Assembly: GCF_028736235.1 (NCBI RefSeq)
Contig: NZ_CP117884.1
Span: forward strand, 1,736,001-1,800,000
Direction of reading: 5' to 3'
DNA length: 64,000 nt
Source: Lacticaseibacillus pabuli
Lineage (GTDB): Bacteria; Bacillota; Bacilli; Lactobacillales; Lactobacillaceae
Of the stretch, positions 14,836 to 23,886 are shown in pieces. Within the stretch, counting starts at the first letter, position 1. Each line of letters opens with the position of its first letter. Position numbers and translations under genes: made by a program. The notes under the pieces were generated by a model. That model made no database searches, was not told the DNA's origin, and was given only the letters and a program-made list of their open reading frames with translations.

Positions 14836-16902
14836 TTAATCGTCTGCCTCAGCAGCACGCAAACTCACCGCATTTTCGCTGTACGAAATCTCACTGCTCA
14901 ACCGTTGCGCCATAATTGGCGTGATGTACGACTGCTCCATCAGTTCATGGACTGCCGCACGTTCAGCGGTGAAGGCCAGCATCCGCAAGCGTTGCAATTC
15001 AGCGGCATACTGCGCGTATTTCGTATTGCCATAGCTCCGCACTGTTTCGATGCGGTTACGGTAGTGCACAATCTGTGTGCTAATCACTTGCTTGTTGAAA
15101 CGCCGGTGCTTGTATTCTGGGCTCTTCAGAGTCTTATCAATGTTCGCCAGTGCACCTTTGGCCGCTACTTTAGCAGCATAGCGGTACTCAGTGGCGTCAG
15201 TGCGGAACGCCAGCGCTGAGATGAACTCAATACGGTGACGGATACGGCCCGTAACTTGGCGTGCCCGCATTCCCAGTGTGCGACGACCGCCATGAGTTAG
15301 CAAATACTGCATGTCGCGCAACTTGGATTCCAGGCGTTTCATGTACTTTGCACATAGCTGATCGTCAATCTCACCGGAATCCCGGAGTTTCTTGATAGCT
15401 TGCACCTCTCCAGAAGTCCCCATGATTTTGATTTCCAGCTCGTCGCGCAAGATTGGCGGGATGGCTTCACCGGACTCATCCGCGTTTAGGTGGATGCGCC
15501 GCTGCTGCCGCTGGAATTCGCCAATCAAGTCCAGCGCTGGTTTGCTCAAGCGTTCGGTCTGGTCATGCTTAATCTGCACAATGGCGTTACGTAAAACGTA
15601 GTCCTTGGCTTGGTTGTAATTCAAGCGGTCCCCTGTTGTCTGGGTTTTGGTCTTCTTGGAAGGTAACAGACTCGCCAGCAGTGGCAATGCGATACTAGCC
15701 ACAACCAAACTCGTGACGGTCACGCCAGCTGCAATAAACAGCATGAGTGACCGCTGCGGAAATAGTCGACCACTTTCCAGCACGGTTGGCACCGCAAGCA
15801 CCCCGACCACGGTAATCGCACCACGCGCCCCCGCAAATGCGGAGAGCAAGGCGGAGACCAGGTGGGGTTTGTGGATGCCCTTGCGCCGCTGACTAACGCC
15901 GTCGTTAATGCATATCCAGGCGAAACGTAGCGCAATGACCGCAAAGTAAATCACGAGCACATAGGCGATGGCCGAGAAGGTGCTAACGGCGTGATCGCCA
16001 AGCGTTGACCGCATCGCAACGGGCAACTCGATGCCTAACAGAATGAAAATCAGTCCGTTGAGCACATACACAAGAATGTCCCAAGCGTGCGAACTAATCA
16101 GCTTCAGTTCGGGCAAAGCATTCATGTAACTATTGCTAGGCCCATCTGTCATCAACCCGGCGATAACCACCGCGATGACGCCTGACGCATGAAACACTTC
16201 TTCAGCGATAAAGTAAATAATGAACGGCGTCACCATCTGGAGGACGGTGTGCACGACTGGATCGCCAATCCCTTGGGCCAGCAATACCTTTCGCACCCAG
16301 TTGATGAATGCCATCAGCGCTGCCCCTGCAATCGCACCAACAATGGCAATGTACAGAAAGTCCCGCGCCGCGTTGGCGAAGACAAAGGTTCCCGAAACGG
16401 CGGCGGCAATTGCGTACTTAAAGCCAATCAGGCCACTCGCATCATTGATGAGGCTTTCGCCGGCAACCAAGTGTAGCACCCGGCCGGGGAGCCGCACCCG
16501 CTTGGCAATGCCTTCAACCGCAATAGGGTCAGTTGGGGCAAGCAACGCACCCAATGCAATCCCCGCGGCGAGCGGAATGGCGGGTACTAGCCAATGAATC
16601 AGCCAGCCGCCCAAGAACATCGTGGCAAACACCAGAAAGACGGCGTTGCTAAAGATCTGCCCCCGCAGCGCCCATAACGCCCGCCGCGGAAAGTGCCGGC
16701 CGTCGTTATATAAAATTGGTGCGATAAAGAGGAGCATAAACCAGTCGGTCGCGACTGGCACGGTCACGTGGACCGTCAGGGCTAAAATCAGCCCGAGTGT
16801 AATTTGAATTAAAGCATCCGGAATCATCGGCAGGAAATGCCCGATGACGTTCCCCGCGACAACTAAGCACACGAGGAGGATGGCAGCTTCTACTAGTTCC
16901 AT
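14836..16902 (-). CDS. Na+(K+)/H+ antiporter, CPA1/NhaP type
   Basis: A 688-residue transporter with about 12 membrane helices in residues 1-410 and a soluble C-terminal domain of about 270 residues. The ion-binding region GESLINDASGLIGFKYA (about 155-171) holds the conserved Asn-Asp pair of CPA1 antiporters, and LGALLAPTDPIAVEGI (about 122-137) is the preceding TDP motif. It exchanges cytoplasmic Na+ or K+ for external H+ and so supports pH and salt homeostasis. The long helical C-terminal domain (ELEIKIMGTSGEVQAIKKLRDSG) is typical of bacterial NhaP/YjcE forms and probably senses pH or nucleotides. AAGGAGG precedes ATG 16902. It follows murB by 19 nt and is probably co-transcribed with it. 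Confidence 0.9.
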   Translation of the reverse strand: MELVEAAILLVCLVVAGNVIGHFLPMIPDALIQITLGLILALTVHVTVPVATDWFMLLFIAPILYNDGRHFPRRALWALRGQIFSNAVFLVFATMFLGGWLIHWLVPAIPLAAGIALGALLAPTDPIAVEGIAKRVRLPGRVLHLVAGESLINDASGLIGFKYAIAAAVSGTFVFANAARDFLYIAIVGAIAGAALMAFINWVRKVLLAQGIGDPVVHTVLQMVTPFIIYFIAEEVFHASGVIAVVIAGLMTDGPSNSYMNALPELKLISSHAWDILVYVLNGLIFILLGIELPVAMRSTLGDHAVSTFSAIAYVLVIYFAVIALRFAWICINDGVSQRRKGIHKPHLVSALLSAFAGARGAITVVGVLAVPTVLESGRLFPQRSLMLFIAAGVTVTSLVVASIALPLLASLLPSKKTKTQTTGDRLNYNQAKDYVLRNAIVQIKHDQTERLSKPALDLIGEFQRQQRRIHLNADESGEAIPPILRDELEIKIMGTSGEVQAIKKLRDSGEIDDQLCAKYMKRLESKLRDMQYLLTHGGRRTLGMRARQVTGRIRHRIEFISALAFRTDATEYRYAAKVAAKGALANIDKTLKSPEYKHRRFNKQVISTQIVHYRNRIETVRSYGNTKYAQYAAELQRLRMLAFTAERAAVHELMEQSYITPIMAQRLSSEISYSENAVSLRAAEADD

Positions 16903-16921
16903 CGAACCCCTCCTTCAGTTG

Positions 16922-17857
16922 TTAATCGAATGCGCCTTCGTGGTGGACCACTGTTTTTGGATCTGGTTCGGCGCCGATAATCCGGACTTCCGGCTCCAGG
17001 TCCACGTCAAACTTGGCCTTCACGTGACGCTGAACGTAATGAATCATGTCCATGTAGTCCGTGGCCGTTGCGTGGTTAATATTGACGATAAACCCCGCAT
17101 GTTTCTTTGAAATCTGAGCGCCACCGACAATGTGCCCTTGCAGACCGGCCTGCTGGATCATGGGTCCAACAAAGTGACCGACCGGGCGTTTGAACACACT
17201 CCCACAGCTTGGTAAATCCAGCGGCTGCTTTGCCGCACGCAGCCCATTAACGCGATCCATTTCGGCACGAATGGCGCTTTTATCACCGGGTTTCAAGCCA
17301 AAGGTTGCCGCCAGTACAATTTCGCCAGTGTCTTGCACAACCGAGTGGCGGTATGAGAAGTTCATTTCGTCGTGAGTGTAAGTGTGCATCACGCCGTCCC
17401 GCGTAATCACGTCCACGCTCTGGACACAATCCTTGATTTCACCGCCGTAAGCACCTGCGTTCATGAACACGGCGCCCCCGACTGAACCCGGAATGCCTGC
17501 CGCAAATTCGAGACCTGACAAAGCTGCATCCCCCGCCGCGAAGGACGTATCAATAATCCGGGCACCAGCCGCTGCGCTCACAGTATCGCCGTTGACGACG
17601 ATGTGCTTCATGTGCGTCAGAATCATGACAAGGCCGCGAATGCCCCCGTCCTTGACGATCAAGTTACTAGCGTTACCGACAACAGTCAGTGGCAACTGAT
17701 GGTCACGGACATAATCAACGAGTGTGCGCACCTCGTCCACTGACTCTGGAAATGCCAGTAAGTCGGCTGGGCCGCCCGTTTTTGTAAAGGTGTAATTTGA
17801 GAGTGGTTCGTTTTTCAGCACTGGCAAGCCTGCCAGTGTGCTTTGTGTTGCTGCCAC
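16922..17857 (-). CDS. murB: UDP-N-acetylenolpyruvoylglucosamine reductase
   Basis: A flavoprotein (about 311 residues) that reduces UDP-GlcNAc-enolpyruvate to UDP-MurNAc with NADPH, the second step of peptidoglycan precursor synthesis. FAD-binding segments: [18 protein letters not shown] and [19 protein letters not shown]. Substrate segments: [26 protein letters not shown] and [25 protein letters not shown], with the catalytic Ser in the latter. I prefer GTG 17857, with GGA 9 nt upstream. The open frame runs back to 17908, but that part overlaps a TTAAAAT -10-like element and is not conserved in length. Type II MurB by its short loop. Confidence 0.93.
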   Translation of the reverse strand: MAATQSTLAGLPVLKNEPLSNYTFTKTGGPADLLAFPESVDEVRTLVDYVRDHQLPLTVVGNASNLIVKDGGIRGLVMILTHMKHIVVNGDTVSAAAGARIIDTSFAAGDAALSGLEFAAGIPGSVGGAVFMNAGAYGGEIKDCVQSVDVITRDGVMHTYTHDEMNFSYRHSVVQDTGEIVLAATFGLKPGDKSAIRAEMDRVNGLRAAKQPLDLPSCGSVFKRPVGHFVGPMIQQAGLQGHIVGGAQISKKHAGFIVNINHATATDYMDMIHYVQRHVKAKFDVDLEPEVRIIGAEPDPKTVVHHEGAFD

Positions 17858-17977
17858 GCTATCACGTCCAATCTTTTTGACAATAGATAGGTACATTTTA
17901 ACATACATCTACCAAACTCGAAGGTGGCACGACCCGCAATCCTAATGTACAATCGACCTAAGAAGGAGCTGATTATT

Positions 17978-18745
17978 GTGAAATTCGTCTCGTGGAACGT
18001 CAACGGTTTGCGCGCCGTTCTGAAAAAGAACTTTTATGATGTCGTCAATGACTTGGATGCCGATTGGTTCTGCATTCAAGAAACCAAGATGCAGGAAGGT
18101 CAGGCCAAACTCGACCTGCCTGGATACCACCAGTATTTCAACTACGCCGAGCGTAAGGGCTACTCTGGTACTGCCATCTTCACCAAACACGAACCCATCA
18201 GTGTGCACAACGGCATCGATGTGCCTGAGTACGACACGGAGGGCCGGGTCATCACACTTGAATACCCGACGTTTTACATGATCACGGTGTACGTGCCAAA
18301 CTCCGGTGGTGAACTCAAGCGTCTCGAGTTCCGCCAGGGCTTTGACAAGGCGTTCCGCGCTTACACCAGTCAGCTCTCAGCAAAGAAGCCTGTCATTTAC
18401 TGCGGTGACCTCAACGTTGCGCACGAAGAAATTGACCTGAAGAACCCGAAGACCAACCACCATTCCGCTGGGTTTACGGATGAAGAACGAACCGACTTTA
18501 CCGCCCAACTTGATGCGGGCTTCACAGATACCTTCCGCCACTTCTATCCAGACCGTGATGGCATTTACTCTTGGTGGAGCTACCGTGGTGCCGCCCGCAG
18601 TCGCAATGCGGGGTGGCGCATCGACTACTTTGTCACCAGCCAAGCCATTGATGGTCAGTTGCAGGATGCCGTGATTCATGATGACATCTTGGGCAGTGAC
18701 CATTGTCCTGTTGAACTCACAACCAAGAACCTATTGGAGGATTAA
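17978..18745 (+). CDS. exoA: Exodeoxyribonuclease III (AP endonuclease)
   Basis: A 255-residue ExoA/Xth-family enzyme that cuts 5' to abasic sites and has 3'-5' exonuclease and phosphodiesterase activity in base-excision repair. Motifs in order: FVSWNVNGLRA (Asn), CIQETKMQ (metal-binding Glu), YCGDLNVAH (Asp and Asn), and C-terminal DYFVTS ... LGSDHCPVEL (catalytic Asp-His). The start is GTG 17978, with AAGGAG 9 nt upstream; the open frame extends to 17924, but that stretch includes the ribosome binding site and promoter. It is divergent from murB and is followed after 2 nt by a DEDD exonuclease gene, so both likely form a repair operon. Confidence 0.94.
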   Translation: MKFVSWNVNGLRAVLKKNFYDVVNDLDADWFCIQETKMQEGQAKLDLPGYHQYFNYAERKGYSGTAIFTKHEPISVHNGIDVPEYDTEGRVITLEYPTFYMITVYVPNSGGELKRLEFRQGFDKAFRAYTSQLSAKKPVIYCGDLNVAHEEIDLKNPKTNHHSAGFTDEERTDFTAQLDAGFTDTFRHFYPDRDGIYSWWSYRGAARSRNAGWRIDYFVTSQAIDGQLQDAVIHDDILGSDHCPVELTTKNLLED

Positions 18746-18747
18746 CA

Positions 18748-19281
18748 TTGAACTTTATCGCCATGGATTACGAAACCGCAACCGGCAAACGTGCAAGTGC
18801 CTGCTCCGTGGCCATCGTCGTGGTCCGCGACAGCAAGGTAGTTGATTCGCTGTACAGCCTCATCAACCCCGAAACGCCGTTTAGCAATATGAACATGTCA
18901 ATCCATCACATCACACCCGATATGGTGAAGGACGCACCCACCTGGCCGGAACTATGGCCACACATTGAACCCTTCTTCACACGTGACCAGCTCGTCGCGG
19001 CCCACAACGCGCCTTTCGACGTCTCCGTGGTGCGCAAAAGCCTTGAGCGTTACCGAATGAATCCAGTGACCTTCCAGTACGTTGACACGGTCCGCACCTC
19101 TAAGGCCCTGTACCCCGACCTGGTGAACTACAAACTGGACACGGTGAGTGACAAACTCGACGTGACCTTGGATAACCACCATAACGCGTTGGCCGACTCG
19201 TACGCATGCGCAAAGATCTTGCTGGCAGAGGCGCGCCAGTTCGCACCCGAACGCATTAAACAATTCGTCAAAATTGCGTAA
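18748..19281 (+). CDS. DEDD-type 3'-5' exonuclease (DnaQ/epsilon-like)
   Basis: A 177-residue exonuclease-fold protein. ExoI: FIAMDYETATG (Asp and Glu metal ligands, with Tyr in place of the common Phe/Thr). ExoII: AHNAPFDVSVV. ExoIII: LDNHHNALADSYACAKI (His and Asp of the DEDDh type). These enzymes remove nucleotides from 3' ends of DNA or RNA. Stand-alone forms act in proofreading-like or repair roles. The start is TTG 18748, with GGAGG 7 nt upstream, and the gene lies 2 nt after exoA. The pairing with an AP endonuclease supports a repair function. Confidence 0.88.
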   Translation: MNFIAMDYETATGKRASACSVAIVVVRDSKVVDSLYSLINPETPFSNMNMSIHHITPDMVKDAPTWPELWPHIEPFFTRDQLVAAHNAPFDVSVVRKSLERYRMNPVTFQYVDTVRTSKALYPDLVNYKLDTVSDKLDVTLDNHHNALADSYACAKILLAEARQFAPERIKQFVKIA

Positions 19282-19287
19282 TCAAAT

Positions 19288-19325
19288 AGCCACAACGAAA
19301 GAAATTGAATTCGTTGTGGCTATTC
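19288..19325. terminator. Terminator between convergent genes
   Basis: A 14-bp perfect stem ATAGCCACAACGAA with TTCGTTGTGGCTAT around a 10-nt loop. It separates the exonuclease gene (plus) from the DUF805 gene (minus). Confidence 0.8.
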
Positions 19326-19341
19326 GTTTGACCAAAATCAT

Positions 19342-19764
19342 TTAGTGACGGCTCGGCAGTGCCGCAATCCCGAAGTTAATCACCAGCAGTGCCACCGCAC
19401 CCCAAATCAACAGGTTGTTCCCAAGGTCACTGTAGAGCAGCACGCCTGGCAGCACAACAGTGACCAGTAGCAGCCAAGGACTAACGCCAGCATCGCGATA
19501 ACGACGAACGTGCAGGCTAGCATATGGGACAGCTAGTATGGCACCGATTAGAAATACGGCACCGAATAGCAAACCATCCGCAAACAATGCGGCTGGGCTC
19601 ACAACTGTTGCCCGCACGCGGAGTAACCAGGCAAAGCCGCCCGCCACAATAGCCAGAACGCTCATCGCCCACCAGTAGGCACTACGCGGGGAACGCCCAT
19701 CAAAATCAACATAGCGCTGCATCAAACGCCGTAGCGCTTCAAATGGTCCCATTACTCTGATCAT
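19342..19764 (-). CDS. DUF805 small membrane protein
   Basis: A 140-residue protein of the DUF805 family: N-terminal motif YVDFDGRSPRSAYWWAM, then three or four membrane helices (about 35-55, 68-90, 100-118, 122-138) with the conserved LHVRRYRDAGVSPWLLL loop between them. ATG 19764 is chosen, with AAGGCGG 8 nt upstream; the longer frame to 19881 crosses the promoter and cre site. Function of the family is unknown. A CcpA operator lies over its promoter, so expression should fall on preferred sugars. A paralogue is encoded immediately upstream. Confidence 0.8.
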   Translation of the reverse strand: MIRVMGPFEALRRLMQRYVDFDGRSPRSAYWWAMSVLAIVAGGFAWLLRVRATVVSPAALFADGLLFGAVFLIGAILAVPYASLHVRRYRDAGVSPWLLLVTVVLPGVLLYSDLGNNLLIWGAVALLVINFGIAALPSRH

Positions 19765-19818
19765 TGTCATCACCGCCTTAATTGATAATTGTTCTTGTTT
19801 CCCTTTACAAGTAAATTG

Positions 19819-19847
19819 TAGCACATAAATGTAAGCGCTATCAAGTT
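19819..19847 (-). promoter_or_regulatory. Promoter with overlapping CcpA cre site
   Basis: Promoter on the minus strand: TTGATA, an 18-nt spacer and TACAAT. The 14-nt sequence TGTAAGCGCTATCA (19830-19843) matches every fixed position of the cre consensus TGWAANCGNTNWCA and overlaps the -35 and spacer, which predicts repression by CcpA~HPr-Ser-P. Confidence 0.75.
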
Positions 19848-19882
19848 GGCGAAGGCACCATTCCCACGGGTTCATAACCAAT

Positions 19883-19909
19883 AAAAAAAGTCCCGCCGCA
19901 GCAGGACTT
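19883..19909 (-). terminator. Terminator after the second DUF805 gene
   Basis: AAGTCC (19888-19893) pairs with GGACTT (19904-19909), with a GC-rich loop, followed on the minus strand by TTTTTT. Confidence 0.75.
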
Positions 19910-19924
19910 CATGACACTTCATCA

Positions 19925-20470
19925 TCACAGTTCGTCATCTGAACGGTGTTTGGTTGGCAGCAGGGTCACCACAAATTCGAACAGACTCAGCAGGCAGATG
20001 GCGAGGAACAAGAGACCATCCCGGACCAAATCACCGGAAACGACAAGTTGGTTGTAAATGTGTTCTGCAGATCCAGAAAACATCTTCGCAGCGTCCGGAT
20101 TGATCGCGAACCATTGGCCAAGCACCATCGGCAGGCCCCGCGTGGCAATCACCCAGTATGGTGATACGCCGGCATCACGGAAGCGCCGCACGAGTAGCGC
20201 GTAGCTGGGTACCACGGTGCCAACCCCCCAGGCGATGAGCGCAATAATCACGATGGCAAAAGCAACCCAAAATACAGGTGCAATATTGCCGATGTGCACC
20301 AGTCCAGTAAAGAACAGCCCAATCAAGCCCCCAGCCAAGAGTAGGGAGATAAGAAATTCCCATAATTGCCACCACCAGTATGCGGCACGTGTACTGCGTC
20401 CGGTAAAATCAACGTAATGGGTGAAGAATAATTTGAACGCAGCTGGAAAACTGACCTTTGATTCTTGCAT
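19925..20470 (-). CDS. DUF805 membrane protein
   Basis: A 181-residue member of the DUF805 family with FFTHYVDFTGRSTRAAYWWWQLWEF near the N terminus, four predicted membrane helices and the family loop ALLVRRFRDAGVSPYWVIATRG. It is longer than its downstream paralogue, with an extracytoplasmic insert around NPDAAKMFSGSAEHIYNQ. ATG 20470 has GGAGGAG 7 nt upstream. It has its own terminator, so the two DUF805 genes are separate units. Function unknown. Confidence 0.8.
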   Translation of the reverse strand: MQESKVSFPAAFKLFFTHYVDFTGRSTRAAYWWWQLWEFLISLLLAGGLIGLFFTGLVHIGNIAPVFWVAFAIVIIALIAWGVGTVVPSYALLVRRFRDAGVSPYWVIATRGLPMVLGQWFAINPDAAKMFSGSAEHIYNQLVVSGDLVRDGLLFLAICLLSLFEFVVTLLPTKHRSDDEL

Positions 20471-20605
20471 GTGATCTCCTCCAAAATGTGAACAGTTCAA
20501 GGTAGCGCCTTGACGCCCTCCCTTGGCCCAAATTGCTGACTGTCCTTCGACTGAATTATATCACACCAAATATTCGTCACGCTCTCAGAATACAAATACT
20601 ATTGT

Positions 20606-20651
20606 AATTCAAAAACGCCAGGCGTATCGTCCACAACGGTACACCTAGCGT
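20606..20651 (-). terminator. Terminator after tsaE
   Basis: AACGCCAGGCGTA pairs with TACACCTAGCGTT (11 of 13 positions), followed on the minus strand by TTTTTG. Confidence 0.7.
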
Positions 20652-20662
20652 TATTAGTCGGT

Positions 20663-21136
20663 TTAATTAATCTTATTTTCGATATCTGCCAATAGCTGTT
20701 CACTGCGGCGCCCGTGTGCGTCAGCGGTCAACGTCCGCTTATTGTCATCGTCGTCATCCTTGAAGAAATGCAGGGTCAGGTAATCCTCGGGAATGCTGTC
20801 CCCCAGAAAGTCCGGCCACTCAACGAGGCTCACGCCGTCGCCCTCAAAGTATTCTTCGAGGCCAAGGTCCCCGGCACCACCATCTTCCAAACGGTATAGG
20901 TCCATGTGGTACAATGGCAAGCTACCTTCAGGATACTCATGAATAATGGTAAAGGTTGGGCTCTTAATTGGTTGCTTAATGCCGAGCGCTCGGCCAAGTC
21001 CCTTGGCAAAGCTGGTTTTCCCAGCGCCCAGGTCGCCGTCAAGCAAAATGACATCCCCTGCCTTGAGCAAGGGCGTCAGACTCCCGGCCCATTCCTGCAA
21101 CTGGTCTTCGGCCGTGAACACCCACTTCTTAGTCAT
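20663..21136 (-). CDS. tsaE: tRNA threonylcarbamoyladenosine synthesis ATPase
   Basis: A 157-residue TsaE (YjeE/YdiB) P-loop ATPase. Walker A is GDLGAGKTSFAKGLGRALG (about 34-52), followed by SPTFTIIHEY and HMDLYRLED, which are diagnostic of the family, and LVEWPDFLGD near residue 115. It works with TsaB and TsaD to complete the t6A37 modification on tRNAs that read ANN codons. Its ATG overlaps the pta stop by 8 nt, with no strong ribosome binding site of its own, so translation is coupled to pta. C-terminal run of five Asp residues (FFKDDDDDNKR) is unusual but outside the core. Confidence 0.93.
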   Translation of the reverse strand: MTKKWVFTAEDQLQEWAGSLTPLLKAGDVILLDGDLGAGKTSFAKGLGRALGIKQPIKSPTFTIIHEYPEGSLPLYHMDLYRLEDGGAGDLGLEEYFEGDGVSLVEWPDFLGDSIPEDYLTLHFFKDDDDDNKRTLTADAHGRRSEQLLADIENKIN

Positions 21137-22109
21137 TTGCAGTCAAGACCTGTGTGGCAGTCACGAGCGCGGTCTGGTAAACGTCCTCGGCGCTGGCACC
21201 ACGGGACAAATCAGAGACTGGCTTGTTGAGGCCCTGCAGAATCGGGCCAACAGCAGTGAATCCGCCGAGACGCTGGGCAATCTTGTAGCCAATGTTGCCG
21301 GACTGCAATTCAGGGAAGACGAACACCGTGGCATGCCCGGCAACCTTAGAGTCAGGTGCCTTCTGTGCCCCAACGCTAGGAACAAAGGCGGCATCAAACT
21401 GCAGTTCACCATCGATTGGGATGTTTGGCGCGAGCTTCTGGGCCTTCGCCGTTGCGTCCTGCACCTTTGTGACCATGTCGCCGGCAGCACTGCCCTTCGT
21501 GGAAAAGCTCAGCATGGCGACGCGTGGGTCAATACCAAACGCCTTCGCCGTCAGAGCTGATTCAACGGCAATTTCAGCGAGTTCATCTGCGTTCGGGTCG
21601 ATGTTAATGGCCGTGTCCGCAAAGAGGTAGCGCTCGTCGCCTTTCTGCATGATGAACGCGCCACTGGTCCGGGAAACACCTGGCTTCGTCTTGATAATCT
21701 GCAATGCAGGCCGCACCGTGTCTGCAGTTGAGTGCACCGCACCGCTGACCAAACCGTCGACGGCACCGGTATAAACCAGCATCGTGCCAAAGTACGTGGC
21801 GTTCTTCAAAGTCTCAACGGCCTGGTCATGCGTCGTCTTACCCTTACGACGGTCCTCAAAGGCGGCAATCAGATCGGCACTGGCATCGTCATCCTCAGGG
21901 TCACGCAGGGTCAACTTGCTAATGTCCCAGTCATTGTCCTTGGCAACAGCCTGAATATCAGCTGGCTTACCCAGTACGGTGGCGTCCAGCACACCTTCAT
22001 TTTGCAACTTAGCGGCTGCACCCAAAATGCGGGGCTCAGTACCTTCAGGGAAGACCAACTTCACGCCTTTACCCTGTACCTGTTGTTTCAAACTAGCAAA
22101 TAAGTCCAC
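21129..22109 (-). CDS. pta: Phosphate acetyltransferase
   Basis: A 326-residue single-domain Pta that interconverts acetyl-CoA and acetyl phosphate; with acetate kinase it supplies ATP in heterofermentative or mixed-acid metabolism. Typical segments: VFPEGTEPRILGAAAKLQ near the N terminus, GLVSGAVHSTADTVRPALQIIKTKPG (about 130-155), ALTAKAFGIDPRVAMLSFSTKGSA and VFVFPELQSGNIGYKIAQRLGG toward the C terminus. The start is GTG 22109, with TAGGAGG 9 nt upstream. It is followed by tsaE and preceded by ung, a common lactobacillar order. No cre site was seen upstream. Confidence 0.95.
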   Translation of the reverse strand: MDLFASLKQQVQGKGVKLVFPEGTEPRILGAAAKLQNEGVLDATVLGKPADIQAVAKDNDWDISKLTLRDPEDDDASADLIAAFEDRRKGKTTHDQAVETLKNATYFGTMLVYTGAVDGLVSGAVHSTADTVRPALQIIKTKPGVSRTSGAFIMQKGDERYLFADTAINIDPNADELAEIAVESALTAKAFGIDPRVAMLSFSTKGSAAGDMVTKVQDATAKAQKLAPNIPIDGELQFDAAFVPSVGAQKAPDSKVAGHATVFVFPELQSGNIGYKIAQRLGGFTAVGPILQGLNKPVSDLSRGASAEDVYQTALVTATQVLTAND

Positions 22110-22197
22110 TAACTCGTACCTCCTAATTATGTTGATAACCTAATTGTACCAATCAAACCACTGTAGATGCGACCCCACGAGCGTTAAATATTGGCCA

Positions 22198-22881
22198 TTA
22201 TTCTTCAGGGTTTGCTGGCAGCTGCCAATCAATCGGGGTCTCGCCCATCTCCTGCAGTGCCGCGTTCGCCCGCGAGAAGGGTTTGCTCCCAAAGAAACCG
22301 CGGTAGGCCGACAAGGGGCTAGGATGCGGCGAGGCAATCACGGCATTTTTGCTCTCATCAATCATCGGCCGTTTGTTCTGCGCGGAACGTCCCCACAAAA
22401 TGAAGACCACACCGCCACGCTCAGAGAGCGCTGCAATGGCCCGATCCGTCAGTTGTTCCCAGCCGCGACCCCGATGCGAATTTGCAGCGCCACGGCGCAC
22501 CGTCAGCACAGCGTTCAGCAGCAACACGCCCTGCTCTGCCCAATGCTTCAGGTAACCATGATTCACAGGGGCTATCCCCAAATCATCCTGCAACTCCTGG
22601 TAAATATTTACCAAGGAAGGCGGAATCTGCACGCCAGGGGCAACGGCAAAGCTGGCGCCAACCGCCTGATTGGGTTCATGGTACGGATCCTGACCCAAAA
22701 TAACCACCTTCGTGTTTGCAAAACTCGTCCAGTCGAAGGCTTGGAAGATGTGATGCATTTCAGGATAAATCGTGTTGTGTTCATACTCTGACTTCAAGAA
22801 CATGTGCAACTGCGCGTACTCGGGACTTGTGAAAACAGGCTCGAGCACCTGTTGCCAGTCGTCGTGAATGATCGTTTTCAT
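22198..22881 (-). CDS. ung: Uracil-DNA glycosylase
   Basis: A 227-residue family-1 uracil-DNA glycosylase that excises uracil from DNA to start base-excision repair. Catalytic water-activating motif [20 protein letters not shown] (Asp and His, about 60-79), the uracil-binding region [19 protein letters not shown], and the DNA-intercalation loop [17 protein letters not shown] (about 186-202). GGAGG stands 7 nt before ATG 22881. It leads into pta and tsaE with an 88-nt gap and may be co-transcribed with them. It is divergent from the HAD phosphatase gene. Confidence 0.95.
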   Translation of the reverse strand: MKTIIHDDWQQVLEPVFTSPEYAQLHMFLKSEYEHNTIYPEMHHIFQAFDWTSFANTKVVILGQDPYHEPNQAVGASFAVAPGVQIPPSLVNIYQELQDDLGIAPVNHGYLKHWAEQGVLLLNAVLTVRRGAANSHRGRGWEQLTDRAIAALSERGGVVFILWGRSAQNKRPMIDESKNAVIASPHPSPLSAYRGFFGSKPFSRANAALQEMGETPIDWQLPANPEE

Positions 22882-22980
22882 GGCTAAACCTCCTTCCCTA
22901 GTCTAACCATTTAGGGGGTGAATTTCTAGAATTACAAGCGGTTTCATGCTAGAATGAATGCTAGAAAGAGAGGTTTGCTC

Positions 22981-23856
22981 ATGATTAAACTAATTGCTTC
23001 AGACATGGACGGCACCCTGCTGAACGACAAGATGCAGGTATCCGACGAAAACGCGTCAGCGATTCGTCAGGCACAGGAGAGCGGCATTGAATTTATTGTC
23101 GCGACTGGCCGTGGTCTGAGTGAGGCCAAGCCCCTGCTCGCGGACCAGAAACTCGAAACAGCATACATCACGCTTAACGGCGCCATGGTTTACGATGAAG
23201 ATGGCAATTTGGTTGTGTCCATCCCCCTTGAAGACGAGATGACACAGTATGCCATGAAGATGCTCGAAGATGACAACCTATACTTCGAACTCGTCACCAA
23301 CCACGGGATCTTCAGTAATAGCCGTGCACGGCGTATCCAAAACGTTGCCGACTTGCTGGTTAACTTGAACCCGGATACCAACTACAAGCTTGCCGTCGCG
23401 CTGGCCTCTGCTCGTTTGGAAATCATGAACATCAATTACGTGGAGAACTACGACGACGTCATGGCCATGCCAGAAATTAAAGTCATGAAGATTATTGCGT
23501 TCAACACCGCGGACCCAACCAGTTTGATTGCCCCAAAGAAGGCATTGCTCAACACGGGTAAACTGATGGTGACGAGTTCCTCGCGCAACAACATCGAAAT
23601 CAACAATATTGAGGCGCAGAAAGGCATTGCGCTTGCCAAATACGCGAAGCAAAAGGGTTACGGCATGGACTCCGTGATGACGATTGGCGATAACTTTAAT
23701 GATGAATCCATGATTCGCGATGCCAAATACAGTGTCGCAATGGGCAACGCCGTACAGCCAATCAAGGATCTCGCTTGGTTCATCACGGCAACCAACACGA
23801 ACCACGGGGTGGCACTTGCCATACTAAAGGCCCTCGACGAAAATCGCCAAAAGTAA
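22981..23856 (+). CDS. HAD-superfamily sugar/nucleotide phosphatase, Cof type
   Basis: A 291-residue Cof-type (IIB) HAD hydrolase. Motif I, KLIASDMDGTLLND (two catalytic Asp), is at residues 3-16; motif II is FIVATGRGLSEAK; motif III Lys is in NNIEINNIEAQKGIALAKYAKQKG; motif IV is MTIGDNFNDESMIRDA. The cap domain lies in between. These enzymes remove phosphate from sugar phosphates or FMN/PLP-like cofactors, and specificity cannot be read from sequence. ATG 22981 is chosen over 22954 because AGAGAGG lies 7 nt upstream. Followed after 24 nt by a small hypothetical gene. Confidence 0.9.
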   Translation: MIKLIASDMDGTLLNDKMQVSDENASAIRQAQESGIEFIVATGRGLSEAKPLLADQKLETAYITLNGAMVYDEDGNLVVSIPLEDEMTQYAMKMLEDDNLYFELVTNHGIFSNSRARRIQNVADLLVNLNPDTNYKLAVALASARLEIMNINYVENYDDVMAMPEIKVMKIIAFNTADPTSLIAPKKALLNTGKLMVTSSSRNNIEINNIEAQKGIALAKYAKQKGYGMDSVMTIGDNFNDESMIRDAKYSVAMGNAVQPIKDLAWFITATNTNHGVALAILKALDENRQK

Positions 23857-23886
23857 TATGGTGGACCACAAAAGGAGGCGATGGAC

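Noticed and set aside
22933..22946. cre-like site TACAAGCGGTTTCA between ung and the HAD gene
   Set aside because: Deviates from the consensus at two informative positions; considered chance.
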